From positions 1 to 55,376 of the forward strand of contig CAZQVB010000030.1 in the NCBI GenBank assembly GCA_964596645.1: a DNA stretch of 55,376 nt. Reading direction: 5' to 3'. A model generated the notes under the pieces. The model worked only from the letters and a program-made list of their open reading frames with translations. It searched no databases and was not told the origin of the DNA. Of this stretch, positions 16,468 through 24,873 are shown one piece after another. The DNA is from CAVQEK01 sp964596645. Its GTDB lineage: Bacteria > Bacteroidota > Bacteroidia > Cytophagales > Cyclobacteriaceae. Both the position numbers and the translations under genes were made by a program. Numbering within the stretch: the stretch's first letter is position 1; each line of letters begins with the position of its first letter.

Positions 16468-17016
16468 ATGTCGGAAGTACGAGTAGCCAGCAGGTATGCA
16501 AAATCCCTCTTCGAACTGGCCGTAGAGCAAGATAAACTGGAGCCCGTAAAGGCCGGCATACAGCGCATTCGGGAAACAATAGCCAACAACAGGAACCTGG
16601 CCCAAGTGCTCAAAAACCCGGTGATCCGCTATGATTACAAGCTGCGGATACTGCGGAGGCTGTTTGAGAACAATGGGGATGAGCTGGTGATGCGCTTCCT
16701 CGAATTGCTCAGCCGCAAAAACAGAGCGAATATATTGCTTGCTGTGGCCGATGAATTCGAGAAGCTTTACAATGAACATAAAGGCATAGTGCGGGCACGC
16801 GTCACTACTGCGGTGGCTCTTGATGAGGCGTTGAGAAAGGAATTTGAAACGATGCTCGAGAAGCAAACCGGCAAGAAAGTAGCGCTGGAAGAAAATATTG
16901 ATCCGGACATTATAGGAGGCTATCTGCTTCAGATGGGCGACCTACAGGTAGACAACACCATCAGCGGAAAAATTGGTGATTTGAGGCGTGAACTAAAAGG
17001 GAGAATTCATTCATAA
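16468..17016 (+). CDS. atpH: ATP synthase F1 subunit delta
   Basis: Connects the peripheral stalk to the F1 head. Family N-terminus VASRYAKSLFELAVEQ and the C-terminal signature DPDIIGGYLLQMGDLQVDNTI are clear. The 182 residues are normal. It is tightly packed after atpF and followed 23 bases later by atpA. Confidence 0.95.
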   Translation: MSEVRVASRYAKSLFELAVEQDKLEPVKAGIQRIRETIANNRNLAQVLKNPVIRYDYKLRILRRLFENNGDELVMRFLELLSRKNRANILLAVADEFEKLYNEHKGIVRARVTTAVALDEALRKEFETMLEKQTGKKVALEENIDPDIIGGYLLQMGDLQVDNTISGKIGDLRRELKGRIHS

Positions 17017-17039
17017 AAGATTAAGCGATTACTACAAAC

Positions 17040-18617
17040 ATGGCTGACATACGACCAGACGAGGTATCGTCGATATTGCGGGAAGAACTTTCTAATTATA
17101 AAACAGAGGCCGAACTCGAAGAGGTAGGCACTGTGCTTCAGGTGGGCGATGGCGTGGCCAGGATTTATGGCCTGTCGAAAGCACAGGCCGGCGAACTGCT
17201 GGAATTTGAAAATGGTGTGAATGCACTCGTGCTCAACCTGGAAGAAGACAATGTAGGCGCTGTAATACTTGGCGAATCGGAGGAGATAAAGGAAGGCGAC
17301 ACGGTAAAGCGTACCAAGCGCATTTCGTCCATCCTTGTAGGCGAAGGCATGGTAGGCCGGGTGGTCAACACACTGGGCCAGCCCATCGACGGCAAAGGTG
17401 CTCTGGAAGGAGAGCTGTACGAGATGCCCATGGAGCGCAAGGCCCCCGGTGTTATTTTCCGGGAACCGGTAACCGAGCCATTGCAAACAGGCATCAAAGC
17501 CATTGACTCCATGATACCCATCGGCCGTGGCCAGCGTGAGCTGATCATCGGTGATCGGCAAACCGGCAAGACGGCCATTGCCATCGACACCATCATCAAT
17601 CAAAAAGAATTTTACGACCGTGGTGAGCCTGTATACTGCGTATATGTGGCTTGTGGCCAGAAGGCATCTACGGTGAAGCAGGTGGTGGCTGCTCTGGAAA
17701 AAGGCGGTGCCATGGACTACACCATTGTGGTGTCTGCATCCGCTTCCGACCCTGCGCCGATGCAGTTTTTCGCCCCATTTGCCGGCGCCTCCATCGGTGA
17801 GTTTTTCCGCGACACAGGCCGCCCGGCATTGGTGATCTATGACGACCTCTCCAAGCAGGCTGTGGCATATCGCGAGGTGTCGCTGCTGCTGAGAAGGCCC
17901 CCCGGACGTGAGGCATATCCCGGTGATGTTTTCTATCTGCACTCCCGCCTGTTGGAGCGTGCAGCAAAGGTCAATGCATCAGACGATATTGCCACAAAGA
18001 TGAACGACCTGCCGGCCTCTATAAAAGATATGGTAAAGGGTGGGGGCTCGCTTACCGCGCTTCCCATTATCGAGACACAAGCCGGAGACGTTTCTGCCTA
18101 CATCCCCACCAACGTGATATCCATCACCGATGGTCAGATATTCCTCGAATCCAACCTGTTCAACTCGGGCATTCGTCCTGCCATCAATGTGGGTATTTCG
18201 GTATCGCGCGTGGGTGGCAATGCGCAGATAAAATCGATGAAAAAGGTGGCGGGTACGTTGAAGCTGGATCAGGCGCAGTTTCGCGAACTGGAAGCATTTG
18301 CCAAGTTTGGTTCCGACCTCGATGCAGCCACACAGCGCACCATAGACCGGGGGCGTCGCAACCAGGAAATATTGAAGCAGGCACAGTTCTCACCGGTTCC
18401 GGTAGAAAAGCAAATCGCCATCATTTTTGCATCGACAAAAGGATATTGCGATACGGTGCCCATAGACAAAATGAAGCAGTTTGAAGCCGAGTATTTGCGA
18501 GAGCTTGAGCATGACCATGACGGTGTGTTGACGGAGCTGCGGGAAGGTAAACTGACCGACAATGCTCAGGAAACAATGAAGAATGTAGCACGCGAGGTGG
18601 CCGGTCGATTGAGCTAA
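17040..18617 (+). CDS. atpA: ATP synthase F1 subunit alpha
   Basis: Non-catalytic nucleotide-binding subunit of the F1 head. P-loop GDRQTGKT at 171-178, the DDLSKQAVAYREVSLLLRRPPGREAYPGD block and the arginine-finger region NVGISVSRVGG are all present. The 525 residues are normal. The operon ends with atpG; the catalytic beta and epsilon genes (atpD, atpC) are not in this window, consistent with a separate atpDC locus as in other Bacteroidota. Confidence 0.98.
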   Translation: MADIRPDEVSSILREELSNYKTEAELEEVGTVLQVGDGVARIYGLSKAQAGELLEFENGVNALVLNLEEDNVGAVILGESEEIKEGDTVKRTKRISSILVGEGMVGRVVNTLGQPIDGKGALEGELYEMPMERKAPGVIFREPVTEPLQTGIKAIDSMIPIGRGQRELIIGDRQTGKTAIAIDTIINQKEFYDRGEPVYCVYVACGQKASTVKQVVAALEKGGAMDYTIVVSASASDPAPMQFFAPFAGASIGEFFRDTGRPALVIYDDLSKQAVAYREVSLLLRRPPGREAYPGDVFYLHSRLLERAAKVNASDDIATKMNDLPASIKDMVKGGGSLTALPIIETQAGDVSAYIPTNVISITDGQIFLESNLFNSGIRPAINVGISVSRVGGNAQIKSMKKVAGTLKLDQAQFRELEAFAKFGSDLDAATQRTIDRGRRNQEILKQAQFSPVPVEKQIAIIFASTKGYCDTVPIDKMKQFEAEYLRELEHDHDGVLTELREGKLTDNAQETMKNVAREVAGRLS

Positions 18618-18634
18618 GCACGAAGTAATAAGCA

Positions 18635-19528
18635 ATGCCAAACCTAAAGGAAGTACGTAACAGAATACAGTCGGTAAAGTCGACACAGCAGATCACCAAA
18701 GCCATGAAAATGGTGGCGGCTTCAAAGCTGCGGCGGGCGCAAGACAGCATCATGCAGATGCGTCCTTATGCTAAAAAGCTGCACGAAATTCTCAGCAATG
18801 TCACCGCATCGCTGGAGGGCGAGGTGGTCAATAGCCTGTACACGGAAGATCGCATACCCACCAATGTACTCATAGTGGTGCTCACCTCTGATCGTGGGCT
18901 CGCAGGCGCTTTCAACAGCAACGCCATAAAAGCGGCCTTGCGGCGTATAGAGCAGGAATATGCAGAGCAAAATGAGAATGGCCGCGTCACAGTGATGCCC
19001 TTGGGAAAAAAGGCGTATGACTTTTTCCGTAAGCGCGACTTCAAGGTGGCAGATCAATTTTACCATATACTCCACGATACATCATTTGATCAGGTGCGTG
19101 AAGCCGCAGAGTTTGTGATGAAAGGCTTTGAGGAGGAGAAATTTGACCGCGTGGACATCATTTACAACGAGTTTAAAAATGTGGCCACCCAATTACTGCA
19201 GGTAGAGCAGTTTTTGCCACTGATGGCGGCCCGGTCTGACGATGCGGCTGAAGTAGCCAATGTACCGAATTATATTTTTGAGCCTTCATTGGATGTAATA
19301 CTCGAAAAGCTGATACCACAGACGTTGAAAATACAGTTTTACAAGGCGGTGTTGGAGTCGGCTGCATCGGAGCACGGAGCGCGTATGACGGCTATGGATC
19401 AGGCTACGGACAACGCCGGCGAAATGCTCAAGGATTTGAAGTTGGTATACAACAGAACCCGTCAGGCGGCCATTACCAAAGAAATATTAGAAATAGTGAG
19501 TGGAGCCAACGCTTTGGAAGCCGGCTGA
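18635..19528 (+). CDS. atpG: ATP synthase F1 subunit gamma
   Basis: Central rotor shaft. N-terminal helix signature VRNRIQSVKSTQQITKAMK and the C-terminal signature EHGARMTAMDQATDNAGEML with YNRTRQAAITKEI are intact over 297 residues. It is the last gene of the run and ends about 30 bases before a strong bidirectional terminator. Confidence 0.97.
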   Translation: MPNLKEVRNRIQSVKSTQQITKAMKMVAASKLRRAQDSIMQMRPYAKKLHEILSNVTASLEGEVVNSLYTEDRIPTNVLIVVLTSDRGLAGAFNSNAIKAALRRIEQEYAEQNENGRVTVMPLGKKAYDFFRKRDFKVADQFYHILHDTSFDQVREAAEFVMKGFEEEKFDRVDIIYNEFKNVATQLLQVEQFLPLMAARSDDAAEVANVPNYIFEPSLDVILEKLIPQTLKIQFYKAVLESAASEHGARMTAMDQATDNAGEMLKDLKLVYNRTRQAAITKEILEIVSGANALEAG

Positions 19529-19560
19529 AACTGAAGCTTTCAGAAACTGTTGGGTCTTCG

Positions 19561-19615
19561 ACAAAAAAGCGAGCGGCGTCATTTTACANNNNNNNNNNCC
19601 GCTCGCTTTTTTTGT
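19561..19615. terminator. Bidirectional terminator interrupted by an assembly gap
   Basis: The arms acaaaaaagcgagcgg (19561-19576) and ccgctcgcttttttt gt (19599-19615) are complementary over 16 bases with one extra T. Each arm carries an A- or T-tract, so the element can end both atpG and the convergent SPOR gene. The loop side holds twelve known bases and ten N. Confidence 0.88.
19589..19598. other. Assembly gap (10 N)
   Basis: Ten undetermined bases in the loop of the terminator hairpin. The true gap length is unknown. The location suggests that sequencing or assembly failed at the strong stem. Confidence 0.99.
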
Positions 19616-19632
19616 GAATTACGGTTGGGCTG

Positions 19633-20256
19633 TTATATCACCCCTTCCAGCACTTCTTTGATCTCTACGCGCTGCCCATCTTTATAAGGAACAATCCAGG
19701 CGTCATTTACACCCATTTCGCGCAGGTATTTCTTAAAGGTATCTGCTTCCCAATAGTCTTTGAAGATGCCCAGCGTGATTTTTTGCGTGCCATCATCGGT
19801 GGCTTCACCGCCAAAGTTTTCGTGGTTCTCAAAATACTTCGAAAGGTCTTTGTTGCGAAAAGCACCAATTTGGACTTTAAACACCGTGCCTACGTTGGGA
19901 TCAATGCTGCTCACAGAGCTGGCCGTAGCCTGTTCTGCTTCCATCTTGGCTTGGGCAATGGCTTTTTTGGCGGCATTCACCTGAGCTTCCATCTTGCGGG
20001 TTTCTTCGGTGAGTTCTGCAATTTTTGCATCCTTTTCGCCAAGGGTAGCCTGCAAGCTGGACAGTTGCCCTTGAATGCTGCTCACTTCGCTCTTGAGTGA
20101 TGAATTCTCATCATACATTCGCTTGAACTGGTCAGGAGAGGTTTTCTTGATTTTCTTTTTCCACTCCTTTTGTTCTTTTTTTGATAACTGCGCATGCACA
20201 TTGCCAGTAATCGAAAGAGAGCATACAATCGCTATAAATAATGCGAGCTTTTTCAT
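19633..20256 (-). CDS. Periplasmic coiled-coil protein with C-terminal SPOR-like domain
   Basis: Secreted: signal peptide MKKLALFIAIVCSLSITGNVHAQ, start at 20256 (an upstream in-frame ATG at 20286 adds 10 residues before the signal). A charged segment (LSKKEQKEWKKKIKK) leads to a coiled coil at about 48-110 and a C-terminal domain at about 125-205 whose FKVQIGAFRNK and KITLGIFKDYWEA pattern resembles SPOR domains, which bind denuded peptidoglycan glycans. The role in septal or envelope maintenance is inferred. It is convergent with atpG and lies after fumC on the same strand with 84 bases between. Confidence 0.8.
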   Translation of the reverse strand: MKKLALFIAIVCSLSITGNVHAQLSKKEQKEWKKKIKKTSPDQFKRMYDENSSLKSEVSSIQGQLSSLQATLGEKDAKIAELTEETRKMEAQVNAAKKAIAQAKMEAEQATASSVSSIDPNVGTVFKVQIGAFRNKDLSKYFENHENFGGEATDDGTQKITLGIFKDYWEADTFKKYLREMGVNDAWIVPYKDGQRVEIKEVLEGVI

Positions 20257-20340
20257 TTTTAAGACTTTAATCTGTAAAAAATACAATCGAACACCGCAAA
20301 GTACAAAGATTATTAGATACGCAACAAATGCAATTTTGCA

Positions 20341-21738
20341 TTATTTTAAGACACCTGTCATTTTCTGCGGTTGTACCCACTGATCGAATTGTTCATTTGT
20401 AACAAGACCCAGTTCGGTGGCAGCCTCACGCAGCGTCAAATTCTCCTTATGCGCCTTTTTGGCTATTTTGGCCGCATTTTCATACCCAATGTGGGTGTTG
20501 AGTGCAGTCACCAGCATCAATGAGTTTTCCAGGTGCGTTTTGATCACTTCGTGGTTAGGAACGATGCCAACGGCGCAATTCTCATTAAATGATACACAGG
20601 CATCGCCGATCAAACGCGCTGAAGAAAGTACGTTGGCGGCCATTACCGGCTTAAATACATTCAACTCGAAGTGCCCATTGCTACCACCTACCGACACCGC
20701 CACATCGTTGCCCATCACCTGAGCGGCCACCATGGTGAGGGCCTCCGGCTGTGTGGGATTTACCTTGCCAGGCATAATGGAGGAGCCGGGCTCGTTGTCG
20801 GGTATCACTATTTCGCCTATGCCACAGCGCGGTCCGGAGCTGAGCATGCGTATGTCGTTGGCTATTTTCATCAGAGAAACAGCGCAGCGCTTCAATGCAC
20901 CCGAAAGCTCCACCATGGCATCGTGCGCAGCAAGGGCTTCAAATTTGTTGGGTGCTGTGATGAAAGGATGACCGGTGAACTCGGCAATTTTTTCTGCCAC
21001 CAACTCTGAGTAGCCATCTGGCGTGTTGAGGCCGGTGCCTACGGCTGTGCCGCCTAAAGCCAGCTCGCGCACCATTTCCAAAGCATTGTTGATGGAGCGT
21101 ATGCCGTTGTCGATCTGTTGTACATAGCCAGAAAACTCCTGGCCCAGTGTGAGCGGGGTAGCATCCATAAAGTGTGTGCGACCTGTTTTCACTACATCTT
21201 TAAATTCTTCACTCTTTTTGGCCAGCGTATCCCGCAGCTTTTTCATGCCGGGTATCGTTACCTCCACGGCCACTTTATAGGCCGCTATGTGCATGGCAGT
21301 GGGGAAGGTGTCGTTGCTCGACTGGCTTTTATTCACATCATCATTGGGGTGCAGCACTTTTTGCTCATCGGCCAGCTTGCCGCCCTGGTTCACATGGGCG
21401 CGGTACGCCACCACCTCGTTCACGTTCATGTTGCTCTGCGTGCCTGAGCCTGTTTGCCATATCACCAATGGAAACTGATCATCGAGTTTGCCTTCCAATA
21501 TCTCCTCGCACGCCTTGCTGATCTGGTCGCGCTTCTCTTGTGAAAGTACACCCAAGTCGTGGTTGGCATGGGCAGCCGCTTTTTTCAGATAGGCAAATGC
21601 ATAGATGATTTCTTTAGGCATGCTGGCCTCAGGGCCTATTTTGAAATTGTTTCTTGATCGCTCTGTTTGTGCTCCCCAGAATTTGTCGGCAGGCACTTTT
21701 ACCTCGCCCATGGTGTCACGCTCTATTCTGTAGTCCAT
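20341..21738 (-). CDS. fumC: Class II fumarate hydratase
   Basis: Interconverts fumarate and malate in the citric acid cycle; iron-independent homotetramer. The superfamily signature GSSIMPGKVNPTQPE with the catalytic serine, the TGSGTQSNMNVNEV block and GRTHFMDATPLTLGQEF identify FumC rather than aspartase or argininosuccinate lyase. The 465 residues are normal. A promoter -7 box at 21774-21781 implies a leader of about 30 bases. Confidence 0.97.
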   Translation of the reverse strand: MDYRIERDTMGEVKVPADKFWGAQTERSRNNFKIGPEASMPKEIIYAFAYLKKAAAHANHDLGVLSQEKRDQISKACEEILEGKLDDQFPLVIWQTGSGTQSNMNVNEVVAYRAHVNQGGKLADEQKVLHPNDDVNKSQSSNDTFPTAMHIAAYKVAVEVTIPGMKKLRDTLAKKSEEFKDVVKTGRTHFMDATPLTLGQEFSGYVQQIDNGIRSINNALEMVRELALGGTAVGTGLNTPDGYSELVAEKIAEFTGHPFITAPNKFEALAAHDAMVELSGALKRCAVSLMKIANDIRMLSSGPRCGIGEIVIPDNEPGSSIMPGKVNPTQPEALTMVAAQVMGNDVAVSVGGSNGHFELNVFKPVMAANVLSSARLIGDACVSFNENCAVGIVPNHEVIKTHLENSLMLVTALNTHIGYENAAKIAKKAHKENLTLREAATELGLVTNEQFDQWVQPQKMTGVLK

Positions 21739-21773
21739 TGTGTGTTGTATTTAAGGTAAATAATTTATTGCCG

Positions 21774-21781
21774 CAAAAGTA
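21774..21781 (-). promoter_or_regulatory. fumC promoter -7 box
   Basis: On the minus strand this reads TACTTTTG, a perfect TAnnTTTG. A TTTTG about 15 bases upstream could be the -33 element, slightly closer than usual. Confidence 0.6.
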
Positions 21782-21842
21782 GGCATACCTGTGCGGCAAA
21801 ACGATGACATAAAGCAGTAAATGGTATTATTTGACGGGGGCA

Positions 21843-23615
21843 TTATTCGCTTTTTTGCCCGGCTATCCAGGTGTCTATTTCGTTCTCTAGTACTGCCAGA
21901 GGCACATTGCCTGTTCGTAATACCTGGCTGTGAAAATCACGAAGGTCAAACTGTTCGCCCAGAGCTTCTTCAGCTCTTTGTCGCAGCTCCCTTATTTTAA
22001 GCTGCCCCACCTTGTAGCTCAGCGCCTGACCGGGCCAGCTCATGTAGCGCTCTACTTCGGCAATGATCTCCCGCTCGGGTTCTGCCTCATGAGCCAGCGA
22101 AAATTCTATGGCCTGCTCGCGGGTCCACTTTTTGGCGTGCATGCCGGCATCTACCACCAGGCGTATGGCCCGGTGCATCTCAGCGCTGAGCATGCCAAAA
22201 TATTGATACGGATCCTCATAAAGCCCCAACTCCTTGCCGAGGCTTTCGCTGTACAGTGCCCATCCTTCGCCGTAGGCGCTGAAGTAAAGTCTTTTTCTAA
22301 AGTCAGGCAGGCGCTCATTTTCTTGTTGCAGCGCCACTTGGTAGTGATGCCCGGGAATGGCCTCGTGCAGAAAGAGGCTTTCGTCGCGAAATACATTGTA
22401 GCCCTGTGCATCGGGCACGGGCACATAAAATATGCCCGGCCTGCTGCCATCCAGCGAAGGTGGATTGTATTCGGCACTGGCAGAGGCTTCTCTAAACGAT
22501 TCTGTGCGCCTCACCTCAAACTGGGCTTTGGGCTGCACATTAAACAGGTTTTCAATGTACGGTTGCATGCGCGCATGAATGTCGCGAAACTGGGCCAACA
22601 CTTCTTCGGCGTCCTGATAGGGCATTAACTCTGGCATAGTGCGCACCGCATCGAAAAAGGCCTTCATTTCTCCCTGGAAACCGACATCAGCTTTCAGCTT
22701 CTTCATTTCCTGCATTATGCGGTCTACCTCACTCATGCCCAGCCGGAAAACCGAATCGGCACTAAGCTCTACGGTGGTGTAGGTAAGAATCTGGTGCCGG
22801 TAGTAGGCCTCACCCCCGGGCAGATCCCACACACCTGCCGTGCTTCGGCATGCCGGCAAATATTCCTGCTGCAGAAATTCGGTAAGGGCACCGAAGGCAG
22901 GAATGATCTTTTCCTCTACCATCTGCCGGTAGGCCTGTTGTACCTGCGTTCGTTGTGCCTCGCTGAAATCGTCCGGCAGCTTTTTAGCCGGGGCGAAGTA
23001 CAGATGGTCTTCCACCGGCCCCAGCGCATGGGCGGCCATCTGTGGTATGGTACGCTCCGCGAGTACCTTTGGCAACACGTAGCCTTTGGCCATACCTACC
23101 CGCATGTTGGCCACGGCTGTATCCAACCATACAGAAAATGACTCAAGCCTTTTCAGCCAATTTTCATAATCTTCCACCGTCTTAAATGGCTGCGCACCTT
23201 CGCCGCTGGCATATTGCCCAATGGTAGATGGCAGTGAGTAGAACTGGTTGATGGGTGTGAGATGGGTAGGAAAATTGAGGCTTTCTGCATTGATGGCACA
23301 TTCCCAGTGCAACACGTCATAACTAGTTTTGTCTTCGCCTTCCAGATCGTCGCGATTGTATTGTTGCAGGCGATCTCGATATTCAGTATAAAAAGCGCGA
23401 AGTGTATCGCGATAGGCACTGCTAATGGTGATCGGCAGCCGGTCGTTGTAATCAGGATTGCCCACTGCAGTAGCCTCCAGAGGATGCAGCCTCAAATAAT
23501 CCTGATAATAGCTTTCAAACAAATCTTCAATGGGGGCGGGGGGCTCTTGTATTTCTTCTGATCGCTGCGCGCAGCCGGCCAGCCACAGGCATATCAGGCA
23601 CATGAATATTCTCAT
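21843..23615 (-). CDS. DUF885 family lipoprotein (putative metallopeptidase)
   Basis: Signal MRIFMCLICLWLAGC with a canonical lipobox (LAGC) indicates a lipid-anchored envelope protein. The 590-residue body is DUF885-like, with the zinc-type motif HEAIPGHHYQ and the downstream YGEGWALYSESLGKELG block, which suggests a peptidase with an M32-like fold; no substrate is known. Start ATG at 23615 is fixed by the signal. Divergent from the NHEJ operon across a 168-base spacer. Confidence 0.9.
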   Translation of the reverse strand: MRIFMCLICLWLAGCAQRSEEIQEPPAPIEDLFESYYQDYLRLHPLEATAVGNPDYNDRLPITISSAYRDTLRAFYTEYRDRLQQYNRDDLEGEDKTSYDVLHWECAINAESLNFPTHLTPINQFYSLPSTIGQYASGEGAQPFKTVEDYENWLKRLESFSVWLDTAVANMRVGMAKGYVLPKVLAERTIPQMAAHALGPVEDHLYFAPAKKLPDDFSEAQRTQVQQAYRQMVEEKIIPAFGALTEFLQQEYLPACRSTAGVWDLPGGEAYYRHQILTYTTVELSADSVFRLGMSEVDRIMQEMKKLKADVGFQGEMKAFFDAVRTMPELMPYQDAEEVLAQFRDIHARMQPYIENLFNVQPKAQFEVRRTESFREASASAEYNPPSLDGSRPGIFYVPVPDAQGYNVFRDESLFLHEAIPGHHYQVALQQENERLPDFRKRLYFSAYGEGWALYSESLGKELGLYEDPYQYFGMLSAEMHRAIRLVVDAGMHAKKWTREQAIEFSLAHEAEPEREIIAEVERYMSWPGQALSYKVGQLKIRELRQRAEEALGEQFDLRDFHSQVLRTGNVPLAVLENEIDTWIAGQKSE

Positions 23616-23783
23616 AATGGAATTTTTTATTGGGGCAAATTAATTAAGAATGGCCGGTCTATCAATGGGTATGAAGCACCTCCTGCATGTAAAATTATAT
23701 AGCCCATCGCGGCCCGTTCCTCACAATTTTGCCTGTGCTTTGTTATAGGATTTATCCAATACCACTCACCAAACAACAGTACC

Positions 23784-24032
23784 ATGGCAAAAAATTCAAT
23801 TCCCCAGATCAAAAATGAAGAGCAGTACGAAAAGCTGCGCGACAAAGGCATGAGCAAACAAAAAGCAGCGCGCATAGCCAATACTGAAAACAGCGGAAAG
23901 AAAGGTGGCAAGGCCGAAAACTATGAGGACCGCACCAAAAGCGACCTGTACGACAAAGCCAAACAGGTGGGCATAGAAGGGCGTAGCAAAATGAGTAAAG
24001 AAGAGCTCATCGACGCACTGAGAAATTCCTGA
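23784..24032 (+). CDS. Small Rho_N/SAP-like protein at the head of the NHEJ operon
   Basis: Basic 82-residue cytosolic protein. The N-terminal part (QYEKLRDKGMSKQKAARIAN) and the C-terminal part (YDKAKQVGIEGRSKMSKEEL, then IDALRNS) match small actinobacterial proteins annotated with a Rho-termination-factor N-terminal or SAP/LEM-like helix-extended-loop fold, known for nucleic acid binding; this is recall, not a search. It precedes ku by 61 bases on the same strand with no terminator between, which suggests a role in end joining or DNA binding. It could also be a general stress protein that merely neighbours ku. Confidence 0.8.
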   Translation: MAKNSIPQIKNEEQYEKLRDKGMSKQKAARIANTENSGKKGGKAENYEDRTKSDLYDKAKQVGIEGRSKMSKEELIDALRNS

Positions 24033-24093
24033 CAACTCTCCATCTGCGGGCCATTGCTGATGATGGCCCGTGCTCAACAAACCACACTGCACT

Positions 24094-24870
24094 ATGCGAT
24101 CTATCTGGAATGGCACCGTTTCCTTTGGCCTGGTATCAATACCTGTAAAAATGTACAGCGGTTCGGAAGACCGCAAACTCGACCTCGACATGCTCGACAG
24201 GCACGACAACGGCAGAATACGCTATAAGCGCGTGAATGAAAATACAGGCCAGGAGGTGGCCTGGGAAGATATAGTAAAAGGATATAAATCGGAGGAAGGC
24301 TACATAGTGCTGGAAAGCGAGGACTTTGAACAGGCCAACCTGAAAAAGAGCAAGACCATCGACATAGAAGAGTTTGTGGAAGAAAAGGACGTGGCGGAGG
24401 TGCTGTTTAAAAAGCCATATTTCCTGGAGCCGCAAAAAGAAGGCGGCAAGGCTTACAACCTGCTGCGCGATGCACTCAAAAAAACCAAAAAACTTGGTGT
24501 GGCCACTTTTGTGATGCGGCAGAAAGAGCACCTGAGCCTGCTTGGCGTGTATAAAGACATCATCGTACTTCACGCCATACGCTTTTCGGATGAGATCAGA
24601 GACCCTGCTGAGCTCAAAGTCACCAAAACTAAGGTGACGAAAAAAGAGGTGGATATGGCCATTTCGCTCATCGAGCAATATTCGCAGCCTTTTGAATTCG
24701 ATAAATATAAGGACGTGTACAACGATCAACTCATGAAGATCATTGAGAGCAAGCGATCGGGTAAAAAGGGCAAAGTGGTGGAGTTTGACAGCAAGCCTAC
24801 ACCTGCCAAAGACCTGATGGCCCAGCTCAAGGCCAGCCTGGAAAAAAAGAAAAAAGCACAGGCCTCTTAG
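24094..24870 (+). CDS. ku: Non-homologous end-joining protein Ku
   Basis: Homodimeric ring that binds DNA double-strand ends and recruits LigD. The N-terminal signature MRSIWNGTVSFGLVSIPVKM fixes the start at ATG 24094; an in-frame GTG at 24070 would add eight residues of no family character. The Ku core covers about 1-230 and a Lys-rich tail (GKKGKVVEFDSKPTPAKD, LEKKKKAQAS) follows, as in other bacterial Ku proteins whose basic tail aids DNA binding. The 258 residues are normal. ligD begins 3 bases after the stop. Confidence 0.97.
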   Translation: MRSIWNGTVSFGLVSIPVKMYSGSEDRKLDLDMLDRHDNGRIRYKRVNENTGQEVAWEDIVKGYKSEEGYIVLESEDFEQANLKKSKTIDIEEFVEEKDVAEVLFKKPYFLEPQKEGGKAYNLLRDALKKTKKLGVATFVMRQKEHLSLLGVYKDIIVLHAIRFSDEIRDPAELKVTKTKVTKKEVDMAISLIEQYSQPFEFDKYKDVYNDQLMKIIESKRSGKKGKVVEFDSKPTPAKDLMAQLKASLEKKKKAQAS

Positions 24871-24873
24871 TAT

